64,000 nt of DNA, from the NCBI RefSeq assembly GCF_900142365.1, contig NZ_FRAP01000017.1, positions 62,001 to 126,000 of the forward strand, read 5' to 3'. This document shows positions 51,360-60,712 of the stretch, in pieces. A program made the position numbers and the translations under genes. The notes under the pieces were generated by a model. That model was given only the letters and a program-made list of their open reading frames with translations. It searched no databases and was not told the origin of the DNA. Source of the stretch: Pseudonocardia thermophila. GTDB lineage: Bacteria > Actinomycetota > Actinomycetes > Mycobacteriales > Pseudonocardiaceae. Each line of letters begins with the position of its first letter. The first letter of the stretch is position 1.

Positions 51360-51770
51360 ATGCCCGACGTCCGGTGGTCCGCGAGCTCCCCACCCGAACC
51401 CGTGAGGGACCTCCGCCCGGTCGAGGTGATCTCCGAGGACGGGTCGGGACGGCCGGCGCTGCGGGGCAGCCGCTGCCCGGCGTGCGGCCGGCGCGCCTTC
51501 CCGCCTCGTGACGTCTGCCAGCACTGCCTGCACGACGGGCTCGAGGACGTGACGCTCGGGAGCGTCGGAACGCTGCACGCGTTCTCGACCGTGCACGTCT
51601 CCTCGTGCCGGCCCGTGCCGTACGTGCTGGCGTTCGTGGACCTGCCGGCCGACGTCCGCGTGCTGACGACGCTCGCCTGTCCCGCGGACGAGGTCGTGAT
51701 CGGGGACGAGGTGCAGGTGGTCCGGACCGACGAGGGATGGGCCTTCACGAAGGCGGGAGGTGCGGACTGA
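51360..51770 (+). CDS. Zn-ribbon/OB-fold (DUF35) protein
   Basis: 136 residues. The N-terminal zinc ribbon CPACGRRAFPPRDVCQHC is followed by the OB-fold part (LGSVGTLHAFSTVHVS; VPYVLAFVDLP). DUF35 proteins bind acyl-CoA and pair with thiolase-like partners; in steroid side-chain degradation such a pair works as a retro-aldolase. Start: ATG at 51360 fits homologues better, though its GGAGG is 11 bases away; ATG at 51318 would add 14 residues. Its stop overlaps the thiolase start (TGATG). Confidence 0.88.
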   Translation: MPDVRWSASSPPEPVRDLRPVEVISEDGSGRPALRGSRCPACGRRAFPPRDVCQHCLHDGLEDVTLGSVGTLHAFSTVHVSSCRPVPYVLAFVDLPADVRVLTTLACPADEVVIGDEVQVVRTDEGWAFTKAGGAD

Positions 51771-52909
51771 TGCCGGACGCGTACGTGATCGGGGCCGGGA
51801 TGATCCCGATGGGCAGACATCGGGAGTCGTCCTACGCGGGCCTGGCCGCCCCGGCGGCGCGCGCCGCGCTGGCGAGCGCCGGGCGCGAGCCGTCCGACAT
51901 CGACGCCGTGTACTGCGGCAACTCGTTCGGCGGCATGCTCGCCGGGCAGCGGATCGCCAAGGAGATCGACCTCGGCGGGATCCCGGTGCTCAACGTCGAC
52001 AACGCCTGCTCCGGCGGGGCGTCCGCCCTCCACGAGGCGGTCGCCGCCGTGCGCAGCGGTCGTCACCGCACGGCCCTCGTCCTCGGCGTCGACAAGCTCA
52101 CCCAGTTCAACGGCGGCACGATCCCGCTGGTCACCGAGGACTGGGAGGTGCGTCGAGGCATGGTCATGCCGGCCCTGTACGCCATGCGCGCCCAGCGCTA
52201 CCTGCACGAGCGGCCCGATTCGAGCATCGAGGACCTGGCCGCGGTGAGCGTGAAGGCGCGCACGCACTCCGCCAAGAACCCGTACGCGCAGTACCGCACG
52301 ACCGTCACGATCGACGAGGTCCTCGCGTCCCGGCCGATCGCCGATCCGCTCACGATGCTGCAGTGCTGCCCCACCGGTGACGGCGCGGCGGCGCTCGTCG
52401 TCACTGCGGCCCCGGATCCGGGCCGGCCCGCGCTGAAGGTGCTGGCGTCGGTGCTGCACTCCGGCCGGTTCGCGGCCGGGTACCGCAACATGATCTGGCC
52501 GGAGATCAGCGCGTCGTCCGCGGCGGAGGCCTACGCCCAGGCCGGCATCGGACCGCGCGATCTCGACGTCGTCGAGCTGCACGACGCCTTCACGATCGCC
52601 GAGCTCGTGTACTACGAGGTGCTCGGGCTCTGCGAGCGCGGCGAGAGCACGGCGTTCCTGCGGGACGGACGCAGCACCTACGGCGGGGACGTCGTGGTCA
52701 ACCCCAGCGGTGGACTGCTGGCGAAGGGGCACCCGATCGGGGCGAGCGGTGCGGCCCAGGTCGTCGAGCTGTTCTGGCAGCTGACCGGGACGGCGGGGGA
52801 CAGGCAGGTGCCGAACGCCCGGTACGGGCTCACGCACGTCACGGGCGGCGGGATCAGCGGCATGGACCACGGGGCCTGCTCGATCCACATCTTCGAGGGG
52901 ACGTCGTGA
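51770..52909 (+). CDS. thiolase-like protein (SCP-x/Ltp2 group)
   Basis: 379 residues. Active-site Cys80 in NVDNACSGGASAL and the His motif NPSGGLLAKGHPIGASGAAQ are present; the C-terminal second-Cys motif of degradative thiolases is replaced by THVTGGGISG, as in lipid-transfer-type thiolases. Together with the overlapping DUF35 gene it could cleave a beta-keto or beta-hydroxy acyl-CoA. ATG at 51770. Confidence 0.9.
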   Translation: MPDAYVIGAGMIPMGRHRESSYAGLAAPAARAALASAGREPSDIDAVYCGNSFGGMLAGQRIAKEIDLGGIPVLNVDNACSGGASALHEAVAAVRSGRHRTALVLGVDKLTQFNGGTIPLVTEDWEVRRGMVMPALYAMRAQRYLHERPDSSIEDLAAVSVKARTHSAKNPYAQYRTTVTIDEVLASRPIADPLTMLQCCPTGDGAAALVVTAAPDPGRPALKVLASVLHSGRFAAGYRNMIWPEISASSAAEAYAQAGIGPRDLDVVELHDAFTIAELVYYEVLGLCERGESTAFLRDGRSTYGGDVVVNPSGGLLAKGHPIGASGAAQVVELFWQLTGTAGDRQVPNARYGLTHVTGGGISGMDHGACSIHIFEGTS

Positions 52910-52956
52910 CGCAGCCCGTTCCGACCTCGGTCCCGGCCCGTGAGGTGGTCCGCTGA
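52906..52956 (+). CDS. possible 16-residue bridging ORF
   Basis: GTG at 52906 overlaps the thiolase stop (GTGA), and the frame ends with a TGA at 52954-52956 that overlaps the ATG of the CoA transferase (TGATG). The peptide (MTQPVPTSVPAREVVR) has no known domain. Could be a ribosome bridge or chance. Confidence 0.25.
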   Translation: MTQPVPTSVPAREVVR

Positions 52957-54164
52957 TGCCGGCCAGGAGCGGGAACGGTCCGCTGCGCGGGCTCACCGTC
53001 GTCGACTTCAGCACCTTCCTGGCCGGGCCCTTCTGCACCCAGCTGCTGGCCGATCTCGGCGCGGACGTGATCAAGATCGAGCCGCCCGGCGGGGACAGCT
53101 CCCGGGCGATCCCGCCGCACTACGTCGGCGGCGAGAGCCTGTACTACCTCAGCGTCAACCGCACGAAGCGGTCGATCGTGGTCGACCTGAAGTCCCCGGC
53201 GGGACGGGACCTGGCGGTGGCGCTCGCCGGCCGGGCGGACGTCGTGGTCGAGAACTTCGGCCCCGGCGTCGCGCAGCGGCTCGGGATCGACGCCGAGGCG
53301 ATCTGCGCGGCCCACCCGCGGTTGGTGTGGTCGTCGATCAGCGGGTTCGGCCGGGCCGGTGACCGCACCGACCTGCCCGCCTACGACATGATCGTGCAGG
53401 CGCTGTCCGGGGTGATGATGACGACCGGTGAGCCGGGCGGGCAGCCTGTGCGGCTCGGCATCCCGGCCGGTGATCTGGTGGCCGGGCTCTACACCGCGAT
53501 CGGCGTGCTGGCTGAGCTGGCCTCCCGGGCCGAGCCCGCCGGATCGCGGGTCGTCGACGTGTCGATGTTCGACGGCCTCATCTCGATGCTGTCCTACCTG
53601 GGCGTCTACACGCTCCGCACCGGCGTGCCGCCGGGGCCGCAGGGCAGCGGCCACGCCTCGATCCCGACCTACCGCTCGTTCCTCGGCGGCGACGGGGAGC
53701 GGCTCGTCATCACGGCGAACACCGAGCGGATGTGGCGAGAGCTCTGCGCCGTCCTCGAGCGGGAGGAGCTGATCGACGACGCGCGCTACCGCACGGCCGA
53801 CGACCGCCTGCGCAACGCGACCGACCTGTGGCCGGCACTGGAGGCGGCGTTCCTCGAGCGGCCTGCGCACGAGTGGGTCAAGCGCTGCAACGCGCGGGGT
53901 GTCCCGGCGGCGCTCGTGACGGACGTCCCCGAGGCGCTGGACGCCGCGCGCCGGGACAGCCGGTCGATGATCCTGCAGCTGCAGAGCGGACCGGGCGAGC
54001 GGATCGACGTGATCGGGAACCCGGTCAAGATCGTCGGTCGCGAGGTCGACTCGGCCGCGTATCCGCCGCGGCTGGGTGAGCACACCGACGAGGTCCTGTC
54101 CGAGGTCCTGAACCTGTCCGCCCGGCAGATCGACGAGCTGCGCGCCGCGGGAGCGGTCCGCTGA
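52956..54164 (+). CDS. CaiB/BaiF family III CoA transferase
   Basis: 402 residues. The start LTVVDFSTFLAGPFCTQLLADLGADVIKIE is a clear family match; VNRTKRSIVVDLKSPAGRDL follows, and the catalytic Asp lies in LPAYDMIVQALSGVMM. It moves CoA between carboxylic acids, activating a pathway acid without ATP. ATG at 52956 has GAGGTGG upstream. Placed between the thiolase and the flavoprotein. Confidence 0.93.
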   Translation: MPARSGNGPLRGLTVVDFSTFLAGPFCTQLLADLGADVIKIEPPGGDSSRAIPPHYVGGESLYYLSVNRTKRSIVVDLKSPAGRDLAVALAGRADVVVENFGPGVAQRLGIDAEAICAAHPRLVWSSISGFGRAGDRTDLPAYDMIVQALSGVMMTTGEPGGQPVRLGIPAGDLVAGLYTAIGVLAELASRAEPAGSRVVDVSMFDGLISMLSYLGVYTLRTGVPPGPQGSGHASIPTYRSFLGGDGERLVITANTERMWRELCAVLEREELIDDARYRTADDRLRNATDLWPALEAAFLERPAHEWVKRCNARGVPAALVTDVPEALDAARRDSRSMILQLQSGPGERIDVIGNPVKIVGREVDSAAYPPRLGEHTDEVLSEVLNLSARQIDELRAAGAVR

Positions 54165-54220
54165 CGCCCGCCGGAGCGACCGCTGGAGATCCCGCTGAAG
54201 AGCACGGAAACGGAGAACGG

Positions 54221-55825
54221 ATGTCTGACGAGTACGACCTGATCATGGTCGGCGGAGGAGCGGGCAGCCTGGTCGCTGGACTGGCCGCGGCCGACGCCGG
54301 TCTGACGGTCGCGCTGTTCGAGAAGAGCGATCGGGTCGGCGGCGGGGCCGCCTACTCCGGCGGGGTCCTGTGGGCGCCGATGAACCACGTCATGCGGCGC
54401 AAGCAGATGTCGGACTCGCTCGACGAGGCGATGCTCTACCTCGAGCACGCCTCCCACGGCCGCGGGGACCGCGCGGTGCAGCGGGCCTACGTGGAGACGA
54501 TCGGTCCGGTGCTCGAGTACGTCGAGCAGCAGACGGGCATGAAGTTCATCGTCTGGCCGGGCCAGCCGGACTACTACCCGTCGCTGCCCGGTGCCAAGCT
54601 GGAGGGCCGCACGGTCCTGCCGCACCCGGGCTCGATCGCCGGAAAGCTGGCGGCGGCCGAGGCGGAGTTCGCCGATCTGCAGAAGGTGCGCTGGTCGCCG
54701 CACCTGTCGATCGTGAAGGACATCCAGCGGCTGCTCGCGGGCCGGCCGATCTCGCAGGCGTGGCTCGGCGGGCGGGCGCTGATCGGCGGGCTCTGGCGGA
54801 CCTACCTGGAACGCGGGCTTCCCTACTACCTCGGTGCCCCCGTGCGTGAACTCGTCGTCGAGGACGGTCGAGTGGCCGGGATCGTGGCCGAGCTCGACGG
54901 GGTGCCCACGACGGTGCGGGCCCGCCGGGGCGTCCTGCTCAACACGGGCGGGTTCGAGTGGAGCCGGGAGATGAACACCCGCTACCTGCCGGTGCCCGAC
55001 GTGCACGCGTTCACCCCGCCGGTCAACACCGGGGACGGCCACGTCATGGCCATGCGTATCGGCGCGGCGACCGCCCTGATGGACCAGGCCCAGTGGGACC
55101 CGACGATCCACGTGCCGGACGAGAACCACGACGGCGAGGACCTCTATCTGATGTTCCTCGAACCGCTGAGCCGGCCGCACTCGATGGTCGTGAACCGGAA
55201 GGGGCGGCGCTTCGGGAACGAGTCGTCGCACTTCTGCTTCACCGACGCGTGGATGCGCTACAACTCCCGCACCCGCGAGTACGAGAACTTCCCGGCGTAC
55301 TTCATCGCCGACAGCCAGTACCGGCGCAAGTACGGGCTGCCGAAGGTCGCAGCCGACGCATCGGTCCCGAGCTGGATCACGCAGGCGGACAGCCTCGAGG
55401 AGCTCGCCGAGCGCATCGGCGTCGACGCGGCGGGGCTCAAGGAGCAGGTCGAGATCTTCAACGCCGCTGCGGCCACCGGGATCGACACGGAGCACGAGCG
55501 CGGCGCAGACGCCTACGACCGCTACTGGGGCGATCCCACGCACACCCCGAACCCGGTGCTGGGCGACGTGTCCGAGCCGCCGTTCTACGCCATCCAGCTG
55601 CACCTGGGCACGGCCGGCAACCGGGGTGGACTGGTCATCGACGCCGACGGGCGGGTCGTCAGCGTGACGGGTGAGCCGATCACCGGCCTCTACGCCTGCG
55701 GGCACACCGCCGCCGACCTGATCTTCGGCGGCGGCTACAACTCCGGGACCGCCGTCGGCAGTGCGATGGCCTTCGGGTGGCGCGCCGCGCAGGACGCCGC
55801 CCGGCGGGCGGCCGCGGACCTGTGA
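54221..55825 (+). CDS. FAD-dependent dehydrogenase, 3-ketosteroid Delta1-dehydrogenase-like
   Basis: 534 residues. N-terminal FAD motif MVGGGAGSLVAGLAAADAGL followed by GGGAAYSGGVLWAPMN, and the C-terminal GLYACGHTAADLIFGGGYNSGTA. This is the fumarate reductase/KstD superfamily. Members dehydrogenate a ring next to a ketone or reduce a conjugated double bond. ATG at 54221 has ACGGAGAACGG upstream. The stop overlaps the next gene (GTGA). Confidence 0.88.
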   Translation: MSDEYDLIMVGGGAGSLVAGLAAADAGLTVALFEKSDRVGGGAAYSGGVLWAPMNHVMRRKQMSDSLDEAMLYLEHASHGRGDRAVQRAYVETIGPVLEYVEQQTGMKFIVWPGQPDYYPSLPGAKLEGRTVLPHPGSIAGKLAAAEAEFADLQKVRWSPHLSIVKDIQRLLAGRPISQAWLGGRALIGGLWRTYLERGLPYYLGAPVRELVVEDGRVAGIVAELDGVPTTVRARRGVLLNTGGFEWSREMNTRYLPVPDVHAFTPPVNTGDGHVMAMRIGAATALMDQAQWDPTIHVPDENHDGEDLYLMFLEPLSRPHSMVVNRKGRRFGNESSHFCFTDAWMRYNSRTREYENFPAYFIADSQYRRKYGLPKVAADASVPSWITQADSLEELAERIGVDAAGLKEQVEIFNAAAATGIDTEHERGADAYDRYWGDPTHTPNPVLGDVSEPPFYAIQLHLGTAGNRGGLVIDADGRVVSVTGEPITGLYACGHTAADLIFGGGYNSGTAVGSAMAFGWRAAQDAARRAAADL

Positions 55826-56649
55826 CGGTGGCGGACGTGGGTGACGAGGTCCTGGTCGAGCGCGACGGCTCCGTGGCGTGGGTGCGGCTGAACCGGCCCG
55901 ACCGGCTCAACGCCATGAACGCCGCGCTGATGGACGGTCTCGTGCTGCGGCTGCGGGAGCTGGCCGACGACCCGGAGGTCCGGTGCGTGGCCCTGACCGG
56001 GCAGGGGAGGGCCTTCTGCGCGGGCGGGGACGTGGACCTGATGTCCGACCGGGAGCGGCGCGGCTCGCCCACCGACGCCGTGGGGCCGCGGATGGACCAC
56101 CAGGTGCGGGTCCTCGACCGCCGGTTCGAAGCGATCGAGCTGCTCAGCTCGATGCCGAAGCCGACCGTCGCGATGGTGCGGGGCTGGGCCCTCGGCGGCG
56201 GGCTCGCCCTCGCGCTCGCCTGCGACGTCCGGTTCGTCGCCGAGGACGCGCGGCTCGGGATGGGCTTCCTGGCCCGCGCCGTCAGCGGCACCTTCGGGAT
56301 GGCCTACCTGCTCACGAGCATCCTCGGCAGCGCGAAGGCCCGCGAGTTCGCCCTCCTGCGGGAGTGGGTCGGAGGAGCCGATGCGGTCGCCATGGGCCTG
56401 GCGACCTCCGTGCATCCCGCCGACGAGCTGGAGGAGCACACGCAGGAGGTCTGCCGGCGGCTCGCGGCGGGACCCACGTTCGCCTACGGGAAGTTCAAGG
56501 ACAGCGTGAACTTCGCGCTCGGCGCCGATCTGCGCCGGGTCATGCACTACGAGGCCGTGAACTCGCGGCTGACCTCGCTGTCCGACGACGCGCGCGAGTC
56601 GGTCGCCGCCTACCGCGAGAAGCGTCCTCCGCGGTTCACGGGGACCTGA
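55822..56649 (+). CDS. enoyl-CoA hydratase/isomerase family protein
   Basis: 275 residues. VRLNRPDRLNAMNAALMDGL at the start, oxyanion-hole segments GRAFCAGGDVDLMS and RGWALGGGLALALACDVRF, then a region where hydratases carry catalytic Glu: here the second is not obvious (GFLARAVSGTFGMAYLL), which resembles isomerase-type members. It handles an unsaturated acyl-CoA. GTG at 55822 overlaps the flavoprotein stop. Confidence 0.9.
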   Translation: MTVADVGDEVLVERDGSVAWVRLNRPDRLNAMNAALMDGLVLRLRELADDPEVRCVALTGQGRAFCAGGDVDLMSDRERRGSPTDAVGPRMDHQVRVLDRRFEAIELLSSMPKPTVAMVRGWALGGGLALALACDVRFVAEDARLGMGFLARAVSGTFGMAYLLTSILGSAKAREFALLREWVGGADAVAMGLATSVHPADELEEHTQEVCRRLAAGPTFAYGKFKDSVNFALGADLRRVMHYEAVNSRLTSLSDDARESVAAYREKRPPRFTGT

Positions 56650-56691
56650 CCGGCGGGCCGCGGCTCGTCCGGATCGACGGGATGGGAACGA

Positions 56692-57552
56692 ATGACGGTG
56701 CAGGTGGAGTACACGGAAGACGGGCGGGTCGGCGTCATCGCGCTGAACGCGCCGGAGCGGCTCAACGCGATCAGCGAGGAAATGAAGGCGGATCTCTACC
56801 GCGCGCTCGACGCCTTCGAGCAGAGCACACGGGCCCGCGTCGCGATCCTGCGCGGGAACGGCCGGGCGTTCTGCTCCGGCTTCGACCTGAGCCGCAAGCG
56901 TGGCCAGCACCGCGGAGCCGACCGCGACATCTGGTCGGACCGCCAGCGCCTGCGCGGGCACGCGGAGATGTTCCTGCGGCTGTGGGACTGCCCGAAGCCG
57001 GTGATCGCGCAGGTGCACGGGGTGTGCATGGCCGGTGGGGTGCAGCTGCCGATGTGCTGCGACGTGGTCGTCGTCAGTGAGGACTGCCGCATCGGCTGGC
57101 CGAAGCTGCCCACCGGCGGTGGGTGGATCAGCCCGATGTTCTCCCTGCTGGTCGGTCCGCACCGCGCCAAGCAGATGGCGATGGTCGCGGGCAGCGAGAT
57201 CACCGGGAGGACCGCGGCGGAGTGGGGCTACGCGAACCTCGCGGTGCCCGCCGACGAGCTCCAGAAGACGGTGTGGGGGCTGGCCACCGACATGGCCCGG
57301 ATGGCGCCGAGCGTCCTTCAGCTGAAGAAGGCCGCGATCAACCGCGTGTGGGACCGCATCGGGTTCCGCGACACCGTCCTGGCCGGCGTCGAGTGGGACG
57401 CGATGGTGCACAAGGACGCCTCCAGCGAGGTGCTGCGCGGCTGGCTGCGCGAGCACGGCATGAAGGCCGCGATCGCGCGCTTCCAGACCGAGGGCATCCC
57501 CGATGGGGACGAGGCCGAGCAGGCCGGCGGGCAGGCCGATGACCAGCACTGA
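56692..57552 (+). CDS. enoyl-CoA hydratase/isomerase family protein
   Basis: 286 residues, second crotonase in the operon. ALNAPERLNAISEEMKADL, GRAFCSGFDLSRKRG and HGVCMAGGVQLPMCCDVVV form the fold; the Glu-containing loop of hydratases is replaced by LPTGGGWISPMFSLLVG. The C-terminal 30 residues are acidic and flexible. ATG at 56692 has GGGAACG upstream. Its end overlaps the acyl-CoA synthetase by 14 bases. Confidence 0.9.
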   Translation: MTVQVEYTEDGRVGVIALNAPERLNAISEEMKADLYRALDAFEQSTRARVAILRGNGRAFCSGFDLSRKRGQHRGADRDIWSDRQRLRGHAEMFLRLWDCPKPVIAQVHGVCMAGGVQLPMCCDVVVVSEDCRIGWPKLPTGGGWISPMFSLLVGPHRAKQMAMVAGSEITGRTAAEWGYANLAVPADELQKTVWGLATDMARMAPSVLQLKKAAINRVWDRIGFRDTVLAGVEWDAMVHKDASSEVLRGWLREHGMKAAIARFQTEGIPDGDEAEQAGGQADDQH

Positions 57553-59173
57553 CCCGATCGTCGGATCCCCGAACGGCGCAGGCCCGGCGAACGCGCTCCC
57601 GGCGCCCGCCGAGCCGACGATCGCCGACGCGCTCGCGGCGATCGCGCGCCGGTCTCCGGCGAGCCCGGCCGTCGGGCGGCGCGGCGAGCGCCTGCGCACC
57701 TACGCGGAGCTGCACGAGCGGACCGACCGGCTGGCCAACGCGTTCACCGCGGCGGGGCTGCGCCCCGGCGCCCCGGTGGGGGCCTGGATGGAGGACTGCC
57801 CCGAGTACCTCGAGGTGTACCTCGCCGCTGCCAAGGCCGGACTGGTCGTGGTGCCGGTCAACGCCCGGTTCACCGCGGAGGAGGCCCGCTACGCACTCGA
57901 CCGCGGGGACGTGCAGGCCCTCGTCTTCACCGACGGCACGGCGCCGAAGGTGGAGGAGGCGGCCGCAGACCGCCCGCTGCGGCTCACGCTCACCCCGGGC
58001 ACGGAGCGGGTCGCGGGCGCCGCCGCGTACCAGGACGTGCTGGCCGCAGCCGCGGCCACCCGGGCGGCCGCGGCGGTGCCCGGCGACGCTCCGTACATCA
58101 TGGCCTTCACCAGCGGCACCACCGGCTTCCCGAAGGCGGCCGTGCTCACCCACCGGTCGGTGATGACGGTGTGCCGCAGCCAGGTGGCGGCCACCCGCCT
58201 CCCCGCGTACGGAGTGCGGGCGCACACCAACTCGATGTCGTTCACCTCGAGCGTGTCGGCGCACCTGCTGCCGACGCTGTTCACCGGCGGTGCCTCGGTC
58301 CTGATGGGGACCGGCTGGCACGTCGACGACCTGCTCGACGTGGTCGAGCGGTACCGCGCGACCCATACGACGATCCCGTCCCCGTTCGTCCGCGATCTCG
58401 TCGAGCACCTCGGCGGCGCCCCGGACCGGCTCGGCAGCCTGCAGTCGATCCTCCACGCCGGATCCAAGGTGGACGGCTCACTGCTGCAGCAGCTGGGGGA
58501 GCTCGCTGGTGCCCGCTTCGTCGAGGGATGGGGGATGACCGAGAACTCCGGCGGGCTGGTGTGCTCCACGTCGGCGCTGGACGTGCTGGGCGCCTCACCG
58601 ATCGGCTCGGCCGTGTTCGACACCGTCGGTCGACCCGTCCCGGGTGTCGAGGTCGAGGTGGTCGGCGCCGACGGTGCGCCCCTGCCGCACGATGGCGAGT
58701 CCGTCGGAGAGCTGCTGGTGCGCTCGCCGAGCCTGGTGGCCGGGTACTGGCGGGACGAGGCGGCCACCGCGAAGGCGTTCCGGGACGGCTGGTACCACAG
58801 CGGTGATCTCGGCTCGATCGACGCCCACGGGTACGTGCGGGTCGTCGACCGGCGGGCGGACCTGATCGTCAGCGGCGGCATGAACATCTACCCGGCCGAG
58901 GTGGAGCGCGTCCTGCGCACCCATCCCGCCGTCGCCGAGTGCGCCGTCGTCGCCGGACCGCACGAGCGCTGGGGCCAGACCCCCGTGGCCGTGGTCGTGG
59001 TCCGGCCAGGGGTGTCCCTCACGCAGGACGAGGTGATCGCGCACTGCCGCGCGCACCTGGCGGGCTACAAGAAGCCCACCTCGGTGCTCTTCGTCGAGCA
59101 GCTGCCCCGCAACAGCAGCGACAAGATCGCGCGCGAGCGCCTCCGGCAGATCGTGGCGGCGGCCGCCGGCTGA
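57539..59173 (+). CDS. acyl-CoA synthetase (AMP-forming)
   Basis: 544 residues. ATP-binding loop TSGTTGFPKAAVLTH, A5-type motif WGMTENSGG, YHSGDLG with DRRADLIVSGGMNIYPAEVE, and the C-terminal Lys in PRNSSDKIARERL. It activates a carboxylic acid to its CoA thioester. ATG at 57539 overlaps the hydratase end. It and the CoA transferase give two ways into the pathway. Confidence 0.95.
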   Translation: MTSTDPIVGSPNGAGPANALPAPAEPTIADALAAIARRSPASPAVGRRGERLRTYAELHERTDRLANAFTAAGLRPGAPVGAWMEDCPEYLEVYLAAAKAGLVVVPVNARFTAEEARYALDRGDVQALVFTDGTAPKVEEAAADRPLRLTLTPGTERVAGAAAYQDVLAAAAATRAAAAVPGDAPYIMAFTSGTTGFPKAAVLTHRSVMTVCRSQVAATRLPAYGVRAHTNSMSFTSSVSAHLLPTLFTGGASVLMGTGWHVDDLLDVVERYRATHTTIPSPFVRDLVEHLGGAPDRLGSLQSILHAGSKVDGSLLQQLGELAGARFVEGWGMTENSGGLVCSTSALDVLGASPIGSAVFDTVGRPVPGVEVEVVGADGAPLPHDGESVGELLVRSPSLVAGYWRDEAATAKAFRDGWYHSGDLGSIDAHGYVRVVDRRADLIVSGGMNIYPAEVERVLRTHPAVAECAVVAGPHERWGQTPVAVVVVRPGVSLTQDEVIAHCRAHLAGYKKPTSVLFVEQLPRNSSDKIARERLRQIVAAAAG

Positions 59174-59219
59174 GCCCGCCTCCCGAACCCCGACCGCCGG
59201 CCCGACAGGAGTGAGGACC

Positions 59220-59879
59220 ATGAGCGAGACGACCACCGTCGAGGACCGCATCGACCTGGAGCTCGACCCCGCAGCGCTGTTCGCCGTGCTCCGCGACCTC
59301 GACCAGGTCGCGCCGTGCGTGCCGGGCGCGAGCCTGGATCCGCGGGCCCCGGACGACGGGGGAGTGCGGACCGGCGAGGTCGTGTTCGCGTTCGGCCCGA
59401 TCCGCTACCGCTACCGGGGAACGATGACGGTGAAGGAGCTAGTCGAGGCCGACCGGCGGATCACCTACCAGGCGGCGGCGAGCGAGACCTCCGGCGAGGG
59501 CGATCTCAGCGCCGACCTGACCCTGGCCGCGCTGGAGCGGGGGAGCGGCGGCTCCACCCTCGTGGTGAAGTGCGATGTGGCGCTGACCGGGATGGTCGCC
59601 GACTTCGCCGCGGGCATGGTGGGCGACGTCGCGCACGACATCTTCCAGCAGTTCGGCAAGGCGGTGAAGGCGCGCTACGCCGATGGGGACGCTGCGACCG
59701 TCGATGCCGGCGAACCCCCAGCGGGCCAGTACCGCGCAGCCGAAGCAGCCGGGGCGGCACCGCCGCCCGCTGCCCCGCGGGCCATCGGCGCGTTCGGGAT
59801 GGTCCTGCGGATCACGCGCGCGCGGCTGGGCCGGCTGGTCCGGGGGATCTTCGGCCGGGCGGGGAGGGCGGTCCGGTGA
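59220..59879 (+). CDS. CoxG-like SRPBCC protein
   Basis: 219 residues. The first 150 match the CoxG family (DPAALFAVLRDLDQVAPCVPGA; YRYRGTMTVKEL; MVGDVAHDIFQQFGKAV), a START-like pocket. A Pro/Ala linker and a basic, possibly membrane-associated tail (RLGRLVRGIFGRAGRAVR) follow. CoxG anchors CO dehydrogenase, but no such enzyme lies here, so it may bind a pathway intermediate at the membrane. ATG at 59220 has CAGGAGTGAGG upstream. The stop overlaps the next gene (GTGA). Confidence 0.85.
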   Translation: MSETTTVEDRIDLELDPAALFAVLRDLDQVAPCVPGASLDPRAPDDGGVRTGEVVFAFGPIRYRYRGTMTVKELVEADRRITYQAAASETSGEGDLSADLTLAALERGSGGSTLVVKCDVALTGMVADFAAGMVGDVAHDIFQQFGKAVKARYADGDAATVDAGEPPAGQYRAAEAAGAAPPPAAPRAIGAFGMVLRITRARLGRLVRGIFGRAGRAVR

Positions 59880-60712
59880 GGCCGTCCGTGCTGGACGGCT
59901 ACCGGGACCTACCGATCGTGGTGACCGGCGCCGCCTCGGGCATCGGCGCCGCGGTCGCCGGTCTGCTCACGGACGCGGGCGCTGAGGTCGTCGGCGTCGA
60001 CCGGAGCCCGGCGCGCCACGGCGTGGCGCGGTCCGTGCAGGCCGACCTCGGCGATCCCGATTCGCTGGCTGCTGCGGTGGCGCAGCTGCCGCGGCGGATC
60101 GGTTCGCTCTTCCTGTGCGCCGGCCTCTCCGACGGTGCGGCCGCGCCCCGGCGCGTCGTCGAGGTCAACTTCCTCGGCCTGCGCGAGCTGGTCGAACAGC
60201 TCGCGCCGCGGATCGCCCGCGGCGGGGCGGTCGTGAGCACCACCTCCGCGGCCGGGCGCGGCTACCGGGAGAACGCCGCCGACGTGCTCGGGCTGGTGCG
60301 CACCACCGGGTTCGCCGATGGCCGGCGCTGGTGCGAGCAGCACCACGGCTACCTCGATCGCCGCGGCGGCTACCGGATCTCGAAGGAGGCGCTCGTGCTC
60401 TACACCAAGCTGCGGTGCTGGGAGCTGATGGAGCGGCAGGGGGTCCGCATCAACACCGTCGGTCCCGGCGTGACCGACACCCCGATGCTCGCCGATTCCG
60501 CGAAGGCCCACGGCGCGGCCCGGCTCGATGCGCTGCTCGCGCCGGTCGGCCGCCGCGCCACCGCCGAGGAGCAGGCGCAGATCCTGCTCTACCTCAACAG
60601 CGGATGGGCGAGCTTCGTGACCGGGCAGGTGATCTGGAGCGACGGCGGCCGGATCAGCACCGAGGAAGTGGCCGCGCTCGGCGCGCCGGTGCCGGTGGGG
60701 ACGTGGCCGTGA
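59876..60712 (+). CDS. short-chain dehydrogenase (3-alpha-hydroxysteroid dehydrogenase-like)
   Basis: 278 residues. TGAASGIG near residue 17, LCAG in place of NNAG, Ser in STTSAAG and YxxxK as YRISK with a 40-residue insertion before it (NAADVLGLVRTTGFADGRRW), as found in 3-alpha-HSD/carbonyl reductase-type SDRs. It would interconvert a cyclic alcohol and ketone. GTG at 59876 overlaps the CoxG-like stop. Confidence 0.9.
   Translation: MRPSVLDGYRDLPIVVTGAASGIGAAVAGLLTDAGAEVVGVDRSPARHGVARSVQADLGDPDSLAAAVAQLPRRIGSLFLCAGLSDGAAAPRRVVEVNFLGLRELVEQLAPRIARGGAVVSTTSAAGRGYRENAADVLGLVRTTGFADGRRWCEQHHGYLDRRGGYRISKEALVLYTKLRCWELMERQGVRINTVGPGVTDTPMLADSAKAHGAARLDALLAPVGRRATAEEQAQILLYLNSGWASFVTGQVIWSDGGRISTEEVAALGAPVPVGTWP

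Noticed and set aside
59220..59879. CO dehydrogenase locus suggested by the CoxG-like protein
   Set aside because: No CoxL, CoxM or CoxS homologue occurs in the window; the SRPBCC protein belongs to a CoA-degradation operon.
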